The translations under genes were made by a program, and so were the position numbers. Below are positions 1 to 12,557 of a stretch of DNA of 30,460 nucleotides, piece by piece (within the stretch, counting starts at the first letter, position 1; each line of letters starts with the position of its first letter). Source of the stretch: Apostichopus californicus. Lineage: Eukaryota; Echinodermata; Holothuroidea; Aspidochirotida; Stichopodidae. The stretch spans positions 1-30,460 of the forward strand of contig JAIPMN010001421.1 in NCBI GenBank assembly GCA_020650975.1. The letters run 5' to 3'. The notes under the pieces are model-generated. The model was given only the letters and a program-made list of their open reading frames with translations, was not told the DNA's origin and searched no databases.

Positions 1-1088
1 TATATATATACATACATACATACATATATATATATATACATTCATGAATATGACAACATTTTTCGCGGGTTTACTCTTCCAACTGTGATATGACACAAAT
101 AATGGTATGGACGGTTTCCAAACCATGCAATGCATTATTTCACTCTGTTGATAACTATACCCGTGGTTTTGCCATGACATACGCAACAGCAACTTGTTAT
201 ACAATGTAGAAATATAGACATGCCGGGGTTTTTTTTTCGTGCATCTGGTATAAATTACGTAAAACCTCTGCACACAGTCTCCACATGAGACTGAACTGAA
301 AATGATATTATAAAAGGGATGCATGTTGCTGGTCTCAAAGTCCGTGAAGTGCCATGATTGATGGAGTTTACTTTGTGCACGTTCCTCTTGGTATCAATCA
401 GATAAAGCTTATACACTCTTCTACTTCTTTCCCGGGACCATGTCGTCTGTAACCGTATCAATATAAACCGGTAACACTTACCTCACAACAGTCAAACTGG
501 GCAAATATTTACACAAAATAAGATAAGCTGCTGGATCAATATTTTGTTTATTTGGGCTAGATACTTGTTTAGTTTATCGTCATAAACGATAACAGTTATA
601 GAGCAGATTGACTCCGAAAGATGATTATGCAAAACTGTCGTTTTGGCATGACCATGAAGTTATAGGCGTTCTCTTCTGATCTCCCTACCCACGTGATTCC
701 AACCTTTGATATCGATCTACTGTTTTAATGGGTAATAAAAGAAAAAAAGATCGTTTACATTCCCCTTTAACGATTTTAGTCAAGATAAAGACAAGACTTG
801 TGATGATATAAGAATGCTGGGCTAGGCTGGGTTGGGCTGAAACCAACAAGAGGAGACAAAGCACATGAATTGACTTATATATGTTTAAATGGTTACTGAA
901 GTTCGCAAAGACATAGATGGTGTTGGAATCAAGAGGTGGGTTTGGATGGAGGGGGATATATAGGAAAAGTTTTGAGGAGAATATATGGTCAAACTGTTAT
1001 AACCAACCCTCTACGTGAATATTTAAGTACTTGGTAGTATAATGACTCTAGAACAAAAATACCGTTGGGGTGGGTTGGTGCTGGTAGT
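1..1088. other. Upstream non-coding DNA
   Basis: Starts with a TA/CATA microsatellite (1-40). The rest is AT-rich with no gene, promoter or repeat that I can support. Confidence 0.5.
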
Positions 1089-1096
1089 AGTATAAC

Positions 1097-1993
1097 CAGG
1101 GGCAGATTGGGTCTTAAAACCGGCCCGGGCAGTTTTCACCTAGACCGGGCCATTATTCATTGATATGTTAGTTCCCTCTATACACGTCCCTCTCTACACG
1201 TCCATCTCCACACGTCCCTCTATACACGTCCCTCTCTACACGTCCCTCTCTACACGTCCCGATGTCTACACGTTCCTATCTACACGTCCCTCCCTACAAG
1301 TCTCTCCCTCCGTGTCCCTCCCTTCATGTCCCTCTCTCCATGTCCCTCCCTCCATGTCCCTCTCCTGAGTCTCTTCATGTCGCATTCTATACTAGGATAT
1401 CATGATTTTCTATAGGGTAGTCCCCTATACTTACACACACCTTTGTCGCCCTATTCAATTAGTGTGGGGATCTTTTTCGCGAAATCGGTAAACCGGGGAA
1501 AAATACTCAAAGTCGTCGACTAACATTCGTCTTATTTGATAATCAAACACCCTACTGTATGTGGGTCATTTTTATTCATACATAATCTCGCAGGACTTAG
1601 CTACTGAGTGATATCTAAATAATCTGCAAGATTTAACCTTTTTTTTACCTCGTTTTCTGGAGGACGACATGTAGATTAATAAAATCTGTATTCTCTGCCA
1701 ATGCTATGTTTATGTCAGAATGCATAGGTCACCGTACTTGTATATCTTGTCGTTAAAAAAATTAGCACGTACGGGTTGCCAATAGCACGTTCTTTTGTTA
1801 CGAACTAACAGACTAACTAACATGGTGATTTCATGAGCTGATTCCCACAGTTCAAAATATATTTCTACACAGCCCGTCTCAGTATTCTATTAACTACTGT
1901 GAAAATGGGCTGTAATTTTTACCAGGCCCCGAGCCCATAGGGCCACCGGGCCATAGGCATTGCCCAAATGCCCGTGTGGCCAGTCCGCCACTG
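1097..1993. mobile_element. hAT-like non-autonomous element, 897 bp
   Basis: The left end CAGGGGCAGATTGG and the reverse complement of the right end, CAGTGGCGGACTGG, match at 11 of 14 positions. It is flanked by an exact 8-bp target duplication agtataac (1089-1096 and 1994-2001). The right end resembles that of the element at 24346. Inside is a 14-bp minisatellite. No transposase frame is seen. Confidence 0.82.
1168..1380. repeat. 14-bp minisatellite inside the hAT-like element
   Basis: About 15 units of the form cctctctacacgtc, drifting to cctccctccatgtc toward the right. The open frame across it is a repeat artefact. Confidence 0.88.
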
Positions 1994-2001
1994 AGTATAA
2001 C

Positions 2002-4112
2002 TAAAGATCAAAGATGATGTGAGGGGGGGGGGGTCGGGTATTACAATGACTGACGAACAATAGGGGTGGCTGGAGTATGACTAGTTTTGTCAGTAGTTTT
2101 TGGCAGGGGTACATGAAGGATGTCAATGTCTTCTAGAGACTTGTATTAAATTGTCACCTTGCTATCCGAGCCCCCCCCCCCCCCCAAAGGGCATGCTTAT
2201 CGGATATGGTGAGGAGGACATTGGGAACACCGGGGTGAACGCATACTTTGAGCCCACACCTATACCTTGGTTACATTCCACTTAGAACCTATCACAGAAA
2301 GGTTATGTACCGAACGCATGATCCCTTGCACCAAATGAATTATACTTTCAATCCCCTTGTGATAACGAACGTGGTCATATCTGGATGTACGAAGTAATAA
2401 CATCTTATCACATTTAGGACTACATGAAGTGCGCAACTGAGACTTGTTTACAAATATTTAAAATTTGAGAACAAAACCTAGAAGTACAAAGTGTGTAATA
2501 TTTTAGCTATACTAAAGTCAATTGTCTTTCACACGTTTAATATTTTGAGATACATACATACATACACACACATACACACATACGTACACACATTAGTTTA
2601 CGCTATACGAAACTATCCAAAGTTGCGACATGTTGACGATATTATGAGGTGAAGGAATTCGCGCACAGGGACGTAGCCACGTTCGCCCCCCTCCCCCCCC
2701 CCCCTCAAAAAAAAATCATATTGAATAACATATGCTTAACATACATACGCTACACAAAATGTATGAAATTATAATAATGGAACTCATCACACCATTTCCC
2801 CCCTTAAAAAACCGAGTTACTCACAAGGGTGGGGGACCTTTTCGCAGGGCAGACATCAGCCAACATTTGTTCGCCCACACCCCGGGCCTGTTGGTGTGAC
2901 GTTCCACCGTGTAAGATCTGAAGATAAGAAGGTGGGGGGGGGGAGGAGAATGGGGGAAGGAGGGTGGGGAACCAAATCGTGTTCACTACCAGCACAAAAG
3001 CATGATGGGTTATAAAGGGCCCCTGAATCACTTGGTCTTTTGGCTTGCTACTGTGCTAAAGTTGCTCCGCAAATACCTCAATACTGCACTATTTAGCTGA
3101 CAACGTGAACCATGCAGTTATTAACTCAGAACAAACAAACAAATCCAATCATTATGTAATATTGACAGAACTCTGACTGTAGATGATGTGGGTTGGTCTT
3201 TTCTCGCTTTTCTACGACAACTTCAAATGTCATGATCAGTCGCTATAAGAGGAACTTTTTCCCTCTCTTCAAAAAACATAAAAACATAAAAACAAAATTG
3301 CATTATACTCTGAAGATTTACCATTAGGTCATCATACCATCCCCACCTTCGTTCCTATCACGAATTAATTAGTTAATTTTTAATTGTAAAACAACGGCAG
3401 TTCAAAGTACAAGAAGTTATAGTGTTTACATTGAGTAAGACAACTGAAATTTATCTTGATTACAAAGTCTTCGTATCTTGATACGGTCTTACTCGAACTA
3501 TTTCAGCTGTAGTTCCTCATTCGTCTTTTGCTTCTTATACTGATCTCACACTCGCTACTAAGAGATCCTAAAGTAACAAAACGTAAGTTTGTGTTTAGAC
3601 AAGTTCTTCATAACTTTTTTATCTTTCTTTGTATAAATTGTTTCTAATTTTTATAGATATTTATTTGTATTTATTTTTTCTTCTTCACAGTTTATAGATG
3701 TAACTGATGTACACATATTTAACAATAACTGATATAACTGTTAAGAAACAATTGATTTTATCTTTACACATCGATAAGTTACCTTACACTATTCTTTATA
3801 TTGATACTTCCTCATCCCATGTTTAATTTAATTTAAATCAATTTTTAATATTTTATTATGATTATTCAATTCTTGAACATATCGAGTTGTGAATTTTATG
3901 TATTTTTATGATTCCAGTTTTCACAACTCGAGAAGTACAGGAAATGAACCCGAATACTCATTTTGTATTCGAAAAATATCGGAATTACATTTTAAGTTTG
4001 ACTTTAGATACAATATTATGATAAGTTGTAGACAGTTAATAATAACACTGCAGCTATCAGTCCAGGTTGAATTTCTATATAATTTAATATAATATATTTA
4101 ATTTTAAGAAGG
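2002..4112. other. Upstream non-coding DNA with simple repeats
   Basis: Holds a G run (2023-2033), C runs (about 2170-2185 and 2690-2704), a TACATACACA repeat (2552-2593), a transposon-end-like cagggacgtagccacg (2666), a G-rich tract (2934-2972) and a 12-bp inverted repeat (3882-3893 and 3920-3931). A consensus donor GTAAGT at 3582 could end a non-coding first exon of gene 1, but no clear TATA box precedes it. Confidence 0.5.
3882..3931. other. 12-bp perfect inverted repeat
   Basis: tcgagttgtgaa (3882-3893) and ttcacaactcga (3920-3931) can pair around a 26-base loop. Function unknown. Confidence 0.6.
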
Positions 4113-4475
4113 GATCCTTTAAGCATCTGAGGCTCGTCGATTAAAACGGATGAACAGCTTAGTCTAACACACTGACCGTTAGGTCAGTTCAACAGAAGCA
4201 ATGAAAATAGTCCACTGGAAAGCATTAGACTTTCATCTCCTCTCTAGTGACATGTTTTCGGTGCATTTACATATTTGTCAGAGACACACGGTATGAATGT
4301 CATGTGGGATGTTCTGTTTTTTACATGAAGCTAAAAGAACATGTTTCGGAAAGGTTATATAGCATTTATAAAACAATGGTTTAACATTCGCACATACGCA
4401 TGTTCCAGGGAATGGAAGTCATCGTCAATCAAGCCTTAAAGGAGGATTCCATAGATGTAGCGTATTTTAAAGTTG
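4113..4475. repeat. Dispersed repeat A, copy 1 (longest)
   Basis: Its left part matches 15413-15560 and its right part matches 28872-29022, in ordered blocks. The three copies together suggest an interspersed element of roughly 360 bp. The class is unknown; no terminal repeats or coding frame were recognised. Confidence 0.55.
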
Positions 4476-4933
4476 ACTATCTTTTTGATACTAACAGTCA
4501 CACTGTAATTGAACTATCATATAAACTTATATATAGGTTTATCGGTGCATAAGATTTCGTTATCATGAAAGTAGCAAGAATAAGAAGAAAGTGCATTTAA
4601 ATAACCTCTATTTCCGTATTCTTTCGAAATTAAATATAATTAATGATAAATTTGCCACAAATGTAATGACGTTTGACAAATTTGCTCAGCCTCCAAATTG
4701 AATCGGTTGTAGGATAATAAAAAGTTTCGTCATTGATCAAGTGGCATATATACATTGTAAAAAAAAAACGCACACACACAATCCATATTAGGTATCTATA
4801 CAAAATAGAATATTTAGTATCGTTAATTAATAACGCATCATTAAGAACAGTCTATCCAGCATATATGAAGTCAGAATTTAAAACGAATACATTCCTTGAA
4901 CCTTGTTTCTGTTTTTCCCATCATTCTTAACAG

Positions 4934-4953
4934 ACGTTGCTCTTACGCAGAAG
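4934..4953 (+). other. Gene 1 5' UTR segment after a probable 3' splice site
   Basis: A pyrimidine-rich tract ends in TTCTTAACAG at 4933, twenty bases before the ATG at 4954. A second AG at 4950 is possible. This suggests that the start-codon exon is spliced to an upstream non-coding exon, as also seen in gene 2. The in-frame upstream ATG at 4903 would lie in that intron and its residues do not match the paralogue, so 4954 is preferred. Confidence 0.5.
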
Positions 4954-5645
4954 ATGGCGGACAATAAATTTGAAGTAGACGACACAGAGTCGAACGATTC
5001 GATCGAAAAGAAGAACGGTGGCGTCAATTGCTCTACCGGTACTCTCTTCTTTTGTGGCTTAGTAGCTTGCTGTTTGATAGCCGGTGTCGGTTTGATTTCC
5101 TATTATGTCCCAGACCGTACATGTACTTTCGATGAATTACCCACAGAGAACCCCTTGGAGGGGTCTCCATCTATGAAGCCATCAGATATGATCACAGAAC
5201 CCCAAAGAAGTTCTACCCCTCCAAGTCCTACCCCTACTGAAGCGTTTGTTTGGGACGGACGATTGAATCCCGATATTATGACACCGCGATCGTACGATTT
5301 GACCCTGCAACCGTGTCTGTATTACGAATGTGGCGAAGCTATGCGGTTCCGATTTTACGGTTGGGTCGATATCGTCATAGAGGTGGATGAAGATACTGAC
5401 CAGGTCGTAATGCACATGGCGGACATCGAGATTAAATCCATATCGGTGAAACAGTTGGTCGGAGACGACACAGAGTTATATATGGACTGGAGTAACGATA
5501 CCTTGTACGAGTTCTTGGTTATCCATACTCAAACTCTTAAGAAGCGTACCGATTACCGTGTGTCCATAGAATATATCGGGATACTCCAAGACGGTTTAGC
5601 CGGTTTCTACAGAAGTTCATATAAAAACGCCAACGACGAAACAGT
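4954..5645 (+). CDS. ANPEP-like: Gene 1 coding exon 1: tail, membrane anchor, stalk, start of M1 N-domain
   Basis: Encodes residues 1-230 and two bases of codon 231. An acidic cytoplasmic tail leads into [10 protein letters not shown] and a hydrophobic segment ending YYVPDRTC. A Pro/Ser/Thr-rich stalk follows, then the M1 N-domain opening [17 protein letters not shown], and the exon ends at [10 protein letters not shown]. Donor GTAAGT is at 5646, phase 2. The matching exon of gene 2 has the same start, motif order and donor phase. Confidence 0.93.
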
Positions 5646-8600
5646 GTAAGTTATCTTTTGTTTTGAGTGATCGTAACAATATAGGCTCTGTTTCAACCAC
5701 GCAATACGTCATGACAGTGGCGTAGCGAGAGGGTGTGGAGGCAGGGGGTGTGGAAGGCCCCCCCCCCCACCCAAAAAAAAAAACAATTTTTCGGGAACGA
5801 AACGGGGAAGCCCGCCAGAAAAAAACCATTAGCCATACTGTTTATTATGCTCGAAAGGCTACTTGTTTTTATAGAATGGTGTGATCTGCCACTTAGGTTT
5901 CTCTAGTTTGACATGCTAAGCGTAGAATGAGGTTTCTTTGAAGGTCTTCGTCTTTCGTGAAAAGGACTACATCTCCATTTGGGTCTACATAATACACTGA
6001 CAGAAGCCATCTGCGTGTACTTACAGAGACCCCGTACTATTGTGTATTTGTAAATGTTTGATACCGGTAATACATACAGGGCTGTAGCCACAGAAGTCAT
6101 GAAGCGCGACCCTCTCCCTACCCTCCTAACCCTTCCTATATATCCTCCCTACCCTCCCTACCCTCCTTATCCTACCTAACCTTCCTTCCCCCAGGCTTTC
6201 TTCCAAGTGGCTTACATATAGTAAGACACGAACACAAAGTCGTATACAGTAGCAACATATAACATTGTACTACATAATTGTAGTAAAATTGTTCTTGATA
6301 AGCATAGAAGGAGCGGTGTTTTGAACCTACCAGGTTGATTTCTAGGTTGAAGGATGTGCATTATTTGAATCCAAATTGTCATTACAATTCCTGCAGCTTA
6401 ACAGGGGATAGGTCTACAGCATAGGCGTGTATGACGTCATGAAAAATCATATCAATAATAGCGTTAATTTAAACTTACATTTTCTGACCCTTAAAATGGA
6501 GACAACATAATGTCTTTGCCTCCAGCTCACACCACGAAGGTTGGCCATCATGCATTTGTCTATGGAGATGCTCTGCTGCAGTTCATAATAACATTAACAC
6601 ATAGCCTAATCTTACACACATTCATAACAGCTGTACTTAACGTAGCCAAGCCTACTTTACATACAAGAATCGGGACTGAATCTATCAATATCACATATAC
6701 TCTCTCTAGGATAACACAGTAAGTTAATGCTCTACTGAAAGTGAGTATACATCTGGGGTGGACTGTATAGATTTAAATCTATGACATGCATATCACAGTT
6801 TCTTAAACGGTATGCAAATTAGTTTACATAATTATGAATATTCATTGCATTTGTAGATGGCTTGCCACATCTCAGATGCAACCTACAGACGCTCGACGTG
6901 CACTTCCTTGCTGGGATGAGCCAGGATTTAGGTCTACTTTTGATACCAGCATCATCCATATGGAAAATATGACAGCGTTATCAAACGGTATCGAATTAGG
7001 AACCGTCGACTACGAAGAAGGGTGGAAAATGACCACATTCAAGACTACCCCCAAAATGCCGACGTATCTCTTAGCCTTTGTGGTCTCAGATTTTGAAAAA
7101 GTCGAGAACTATACAATTAATGGCGTCCGGGTAAGTGACCTAAACGGCGCGCCTTATAACTTTGTATAAAACACAGGCCTTCTTGAACAGGATACTATTA
7201 TGTGAATGCTTGTCGCATTGATGCCAGCCTGCATCTAGAAATGTTGACATATATTAAACTTTAGTCATTTCACTGAATGTGGCTGAGAACATAGATATGG
7301 CTATAACTATGTATGGTGAGCTTACTGTTATGTGGAGGTGTTACTATAGTCACTAACTAATAAGGTCACCGTGTCCTACATTCTATTGTATTGGAATGTT
7401 CTTCATGATATATTTGGAATGTTTGCTTGGTTTTTAATGTTCTCTGCATGTAGAATTATAAAGAGTAGCAACAAACTGCTACTGTTAAACTTAATCTTAA
7501 TGTGTGTATAACAAAATGCCTTCATCATATTTAAAAACAAATCAGTTTTGCTTTAACTTGCGTCATAGTGTATTATGATATATTAAACAAAATTAAGACA
7601 GTTGTTTATTATTTCTTCATATTTGCGAGTTGGAATATGTCTTGAATATAAAAAATAGTGAAAGAAACAATTGCCAAAGCCTAATTAGTGTATAGAGATT
7701 CAAATACAACATTATCCATTAAAAAAAAATAAAAAAAAATTTCTTTTTCTTTTTCTTTTTTTCATTCCAAAGTTCCGAGTATGGTGCAGAAAGGACGCTA
7801 TTGGTTCTGCAAAATATGGCCTCGAACAAGGAGTCGAGATTCTTACTTACTTTGAAGACTACTTCGGCGTGCCCTTTCCGATGGATAAGCAAGGTAATTC
7901 GGCCACTTTTCCCGGTCAATCGATAAATCAATAAAAAAACGCAATGTTATTATGATGTTACTATATATATATATTTTTTTAAATATTGCTTTTGTTACGT
8001 TTAACATATTGATAGCTAGACGATTCGTTAAAGAAGATTAAATCATTTTTGGTCTGTTTTTCCATGTTTATCACATTGTTTTGTCATCGTAATGGAGATG
8101 GGTTTTTAGCAAATGCTTAATCTAAACTATTGTCGCTTTCGTGTATATGATCTTATAACGATGGCATTTATTTCATTGTCAACTTCTATCTTGAAAATAT
8201 GAGACATAAAACCTAATATCAAGTGAAAATGTTTTCAGATCCTTTAGTGGCATGCACTATAGGATATCATAGATTTCACAAAAGTTCCTAAACACGACTT
8301 ATGACAAAGATATGACCAGAAGCGAGAGAGGCAAGAGTTTATTTTAGACGTTTTTAGGTGATTTGCTCATCACAAAGACCTCTGTCATATAATAATCAAA
8401 AGATGATGACTGGGTCTTTGTAACCTTCAAAGAGATATAATGAATTTGCCTTATCCTCATCCATGGACCTATGGATTACTAAATTGTCGATGTTGGTTGA
8501 GGGGGTGGGGTGGGGCAGTGGGGTGGGAGCGGGTGGTTAAAGACTAGATCACTCGAAAATTAAATTCTATTGTATCTTCAGTGGCCGTGATGTTAATAAA

Positions 8601-11600
8601 GAATTCGCGCGCCAACATTGGAATGGGTGTGCTTGGGACTTGAGCCGCCCCCCCCCCCATTCCAACCGATATGCCGACAACCCGTGATTCCTCCCTTATT
8701 AATGTTCCATACGTGAACTTATTATGGAATCGCTCAAACCTTCTTTAAAAGGCACCTAAGAGGGCTCAAATAAGAAGATGATGATTGTATGTGTTCTGGA
8801 TGTCATGTGACGTCACAGTCTATTCCGTCATCACACATCCTCCAATCAGAAGTTCGCCATCAACACCAATCTGTCGTTGTACAGAATCGCTTATAAAGCA
8901 CTGAGACGTTGCTGAGTTATTAATCGCAAATCGCAACAAGTAAACAATATTTTGGTAAATTAAAAAAGGTCATAACGAAGCAAGAGGCAGAGCGAAGGTC
9001 TTGGGATAGTGGGGGATATGTTCTCATCTTGCTTTGAGCTGTGTGTGTCCTTTTCTGTAACAGATATGGTGGCGAGTCTTGGGAAAGTGGGGGATATGTT
9101 CTCATCTCGTTCTGAGCTATGTATGTCCTTTTCTGTAACATATATGGTGGCGGGTCTTGGGATAGTAGGGGGTATGTTCCCATCTCGTTTTGAGCTTTGT
9201 ATGTCCTTTTCTGTAACATATATGGTGGCGGGTCTTGGGATAGTAGGGGGTATGTTCCCATCTCGTTCTGAGCTATGTATGTCCTTTTCTGTAACATATA
9301 TGGTGGCGGGTCTTGGGATAGTAGGGGGTATGTTCCCATCTCGTTTTGAGCTTTGTATGTCCTTTTCTGTAACAGATATGGTAGCGGTGCCTGATTTCTC
9401 AGCTGGCGCTATGGAGAACTGGGGTTTAATCCTGTACCGGGAAACTGCTCTACTCTATGATCCTGCTGAAAATTCAGCTGCGAATAAACAGAGAGTAGCT
9501 GTGGTTGTATCTCACGAGTTGGCCCATCAGGTAATTCATATACTTCTATAGAGTGTTAAACCTGTATATACGTTCCTCTTACTTTATACTTAACGACCCT
9601 GAAGGTCACTTTATATTACATGTATATAGTTCTCTTTGCATAAAGTGTGCCACTAACAACTTTCTTTCTCAAGGTTTTTTTCCCCCCGTTATATTATGTT
9701 ACATGAAAAGTTTAAAATTCGTGGAAAAGATAATTTACCAAAAATGTCAATAAATAGAAAAATAAAAAGAGGAAGAAAGAGACCAAAGAACTACAGAAGG
9801 AAAACTTACCACTTCCATAGAAGATGTAAGTTATCGCACGCCGATTGGGACAGTTTCTTTCCATGCTTTGCATTTCTGTCCTGCTCCAAAAAGCACTAGT
9901 ACTGCCGATATGAGATGTGTGAACACAATGTGTTCTATTTGATAAAGCTTAGGAACTGGTAATGATGTCAGCATATAAGTGATACAAACCGTGTTATGAG
10001 CCGACAACATAGACACTTATTAGCATTGAACATTGTTTGATATTTCTATTTATGTTTTTATATTTTTCTTATTTTATATTATTTTTTTATTTTTTATTTT
10101 TTATATACCAATATTTAACACAAGGAAATTGATCCAAAATGGCTGGTATCGTATTCCTAGATTATTTTGCATATACGAACTTGATCTGATGAATTTGTTA
10201 AATTAGTAAGGCTAATTTCGAGCTAATGGCATCTTACTGGCAAACTATCAAATAGTGTTCAACTTGCTGGTTGTAGGTGAAACAATTCAAGTATGAAATA
10301 GCCGCTGTACACAAGAGGCTAAATACATTTCCTCCGTTTGTCAAATATCAAGTTTGGCAATGGTTGTCAAGCAGCTGCCATTTTGTAAGTGAAGCTGGTG
10401 TTATAGTGACACATAAACATGTTTGTCTTGTGACGTTTTCATGTGGAGAGATTGTTACTGAATAGAATACCACTACCACTGTAAAACAAAACTTCTTTTA
10501 ACGTTTACAAAACTCACGTTCACCAAAGTAACATGCTACCCTGTTATTGAAACAATATAAAACAATCCATTATCTTGTAATTTTCTTCTCCTTTTTTCTT
10601 AATATTTATTGGTAACATGACTTTGGAAATGTTTCTATAATGTCACTTCAATATTCCTTTCTCTTTCTCCCTCGTTTAGTGGTTTGGTAATCTGGTTACA
10701 CCAGAGTGGTGGGATGACCTTTGGTTAAATGAAGGTTTCGCTTCCTTTGTGGAATACTTAGGGGTAGATTTTACCGAACCCACATGGAAAATGGTGAGTA
10801 ATATCGTCAGTGTAATTAACAAGCAAACCTCATTTCTCTAATGATTTTTTTTTGTTTTGCTCTTGGCGAACAGCATTTGCCAAGCAGCTTACACGTATAC
10901 ACGTATAGTTGGTTATCGTGGTTATGCATCTCCACTAAGTATAACCCATGCAGCTTCAAAGTGATAAATGCAAGTGTCTTTACCACAGAGGATAAGTTAC
11001 ATAACAAACCTTCGTCCTCTTACTGGCCTATCCAAAATATAGTTACAAGGTGTTATTCAATTTGTTAAGTCGCCTCCAAAGCAAGTGGCTGTTTGTTCAT
11101 AACTCTTTTTCAAGATATCTAGATAACATGTTCCAATTGATTTATATCTCTCATTCTTCGCACCCCACCCTCCCCGACCACCCCGGTCACCACACCGTCC
11201 CCGACCACACTCCTATCATGGTTGATGATGTAGCATATACTGATCGGGGAATACATCCGGAAGTATAGTCCGATACGTAGTAGGCTTCACCTAACACATC
11301 TGGGTTAGACATCTCAACGACTCACCAGCAATGACGTCACAAGAGGTGCAATGAATATTCAGTAGTTTAAATTAATTTTGGAAGACGCATACTCATTCAA
11401 GACAAGTAAAGAACGATATCAATTTATTTCTCTTCTTTTTTAGATGGAACAATTTTTGGTAGAAGATCTCCATAGAGTATTCACACTCGACGCATTGGGC
11501 TCCTCTCACCCCGTAAGAGTTCCAGTTAACTCCCCAGCGGAGATAAGCGAAATCTTTGACACCATCTCGTACGCTAAGGTATGTATTCTCTCGAATATAA

Positions 11601-12526
11601 AAGGAAGCTATTCATAATGATTTTTGGCATAACTCTTCAACAGTTAAAAAATTCTAAGTCTAAAAGATGTAAAACTCGAAATAATTATTATGTTACTTCG
11701 TTATATATTACATTTATAGACACACACCCTACACATGCACGTTTGAAAATCATAGCACATCTTCACACAGACACCAATAACTTGATACATGAATATGTCA
11801 CGATGAATTGAAATTGTCAAAATGATCTCTATCACTTTCAGTGTATTTCTCTTTATCATCATAGAGGTGTAATACACTATATACATAGACGAAACGATCC
11901 CTTAACATGTATGCCTAACTGTGATAATGAAGGTGAACATTATCTTCTATATTTTTAACCTATATCAATGGTATATTAATACCTAGTTTTCTTTTCTTAT
12001 AGGGAGGCTCCATTTTAAGGATGCTGAATAATATTTTATCCGAGGAAACTTTCAGAAAAGGGTTGTTCAGATATCTCACCCATTACAGTGAAGGAAACGC
12101 AAATTCAGACAAATTATGGGATGCCTTCAATCAGGTTTGACTTCATAATTATTGTTAAAGAACATGGTATTTATAGACTTATATACATACATATACGATA
12201 TGTATTGGGAGAATCGCTGTTATCTTTGATAAAGCTGAGAATTTAGTATTTGAGGGTGTCAAGGAGATCATACTTGAAGCTGGCTACTTGTTAACGTAGC
12301 TTGCGCTCTCTCTATCTCTCTGTTTCTCGGAGTTCAAAAACAAACAAACATAATTAGTAATTTGAGCTATTCGCAAGACTGTCCGGTGTAACTATTTTAG
12401 TGATGATAACAACGATGACTATGACGATGAAGATGCGGTGGCGGTGGTGACGATGACGATGATGGTGACGATGGTGGTGTTCGTGATGATGATGATGATG
12501 ACGACGACGACGACGACGATGACGAC

Positions 12527-12557
<31 letters not shown>

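Larger units (their letters stand above)
7894..8998 (+). other. Gene 1 intron 3 before the 78-bp repeat
   Basis: Holds a dispersed repeat copy (about 8240-8395), a G-rich tract at 8500-8535 and a C run near 8648. No exon-like open frame is seen. Confidence 0.6.

Noticed and set aside
2804..3031. 75-codon reverse frame with a Pro-rich stretch
   Set aside because: The Pro run comes from a G-rich simple sequence. No domain or neighbour supports a gene.
4903..4953. Upstream in-frame ATG that would extend gene 1 by 17 residues
   Set aside because: It falls before a good 3' splice site. The extension is hydrophobic with no counterpart in gene 2, and 4954 aligns with the gene 2 start.
6435..6442. 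Exact copy of cgtcatga, the 8 bases flanking the transposon-like end at 5715
   Set aside because: The adjacent sequence has no inverted match to CAGTGGCGTAGC and the octamer is near a common TGACGTCA palindrome, so it is probably chance.
8920..9339. 139-codon reverse-strand frame with 26-residue repeats ([20 protein letters not shown] units)
   Set aside because: It is the reverse reading of the 78-bp minisatellite, open only because the period is a multiple of three.
9009..9551. 180-codon forward frame running from the repeats into exon 4
   Set aside because: The upstream part is repeat DNA. The real coding part starts at the acceptor at 9376, since exon 3 joins there in frame and gene 2 has the same junction. 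Possible use of the first copy is listed as a finding only.
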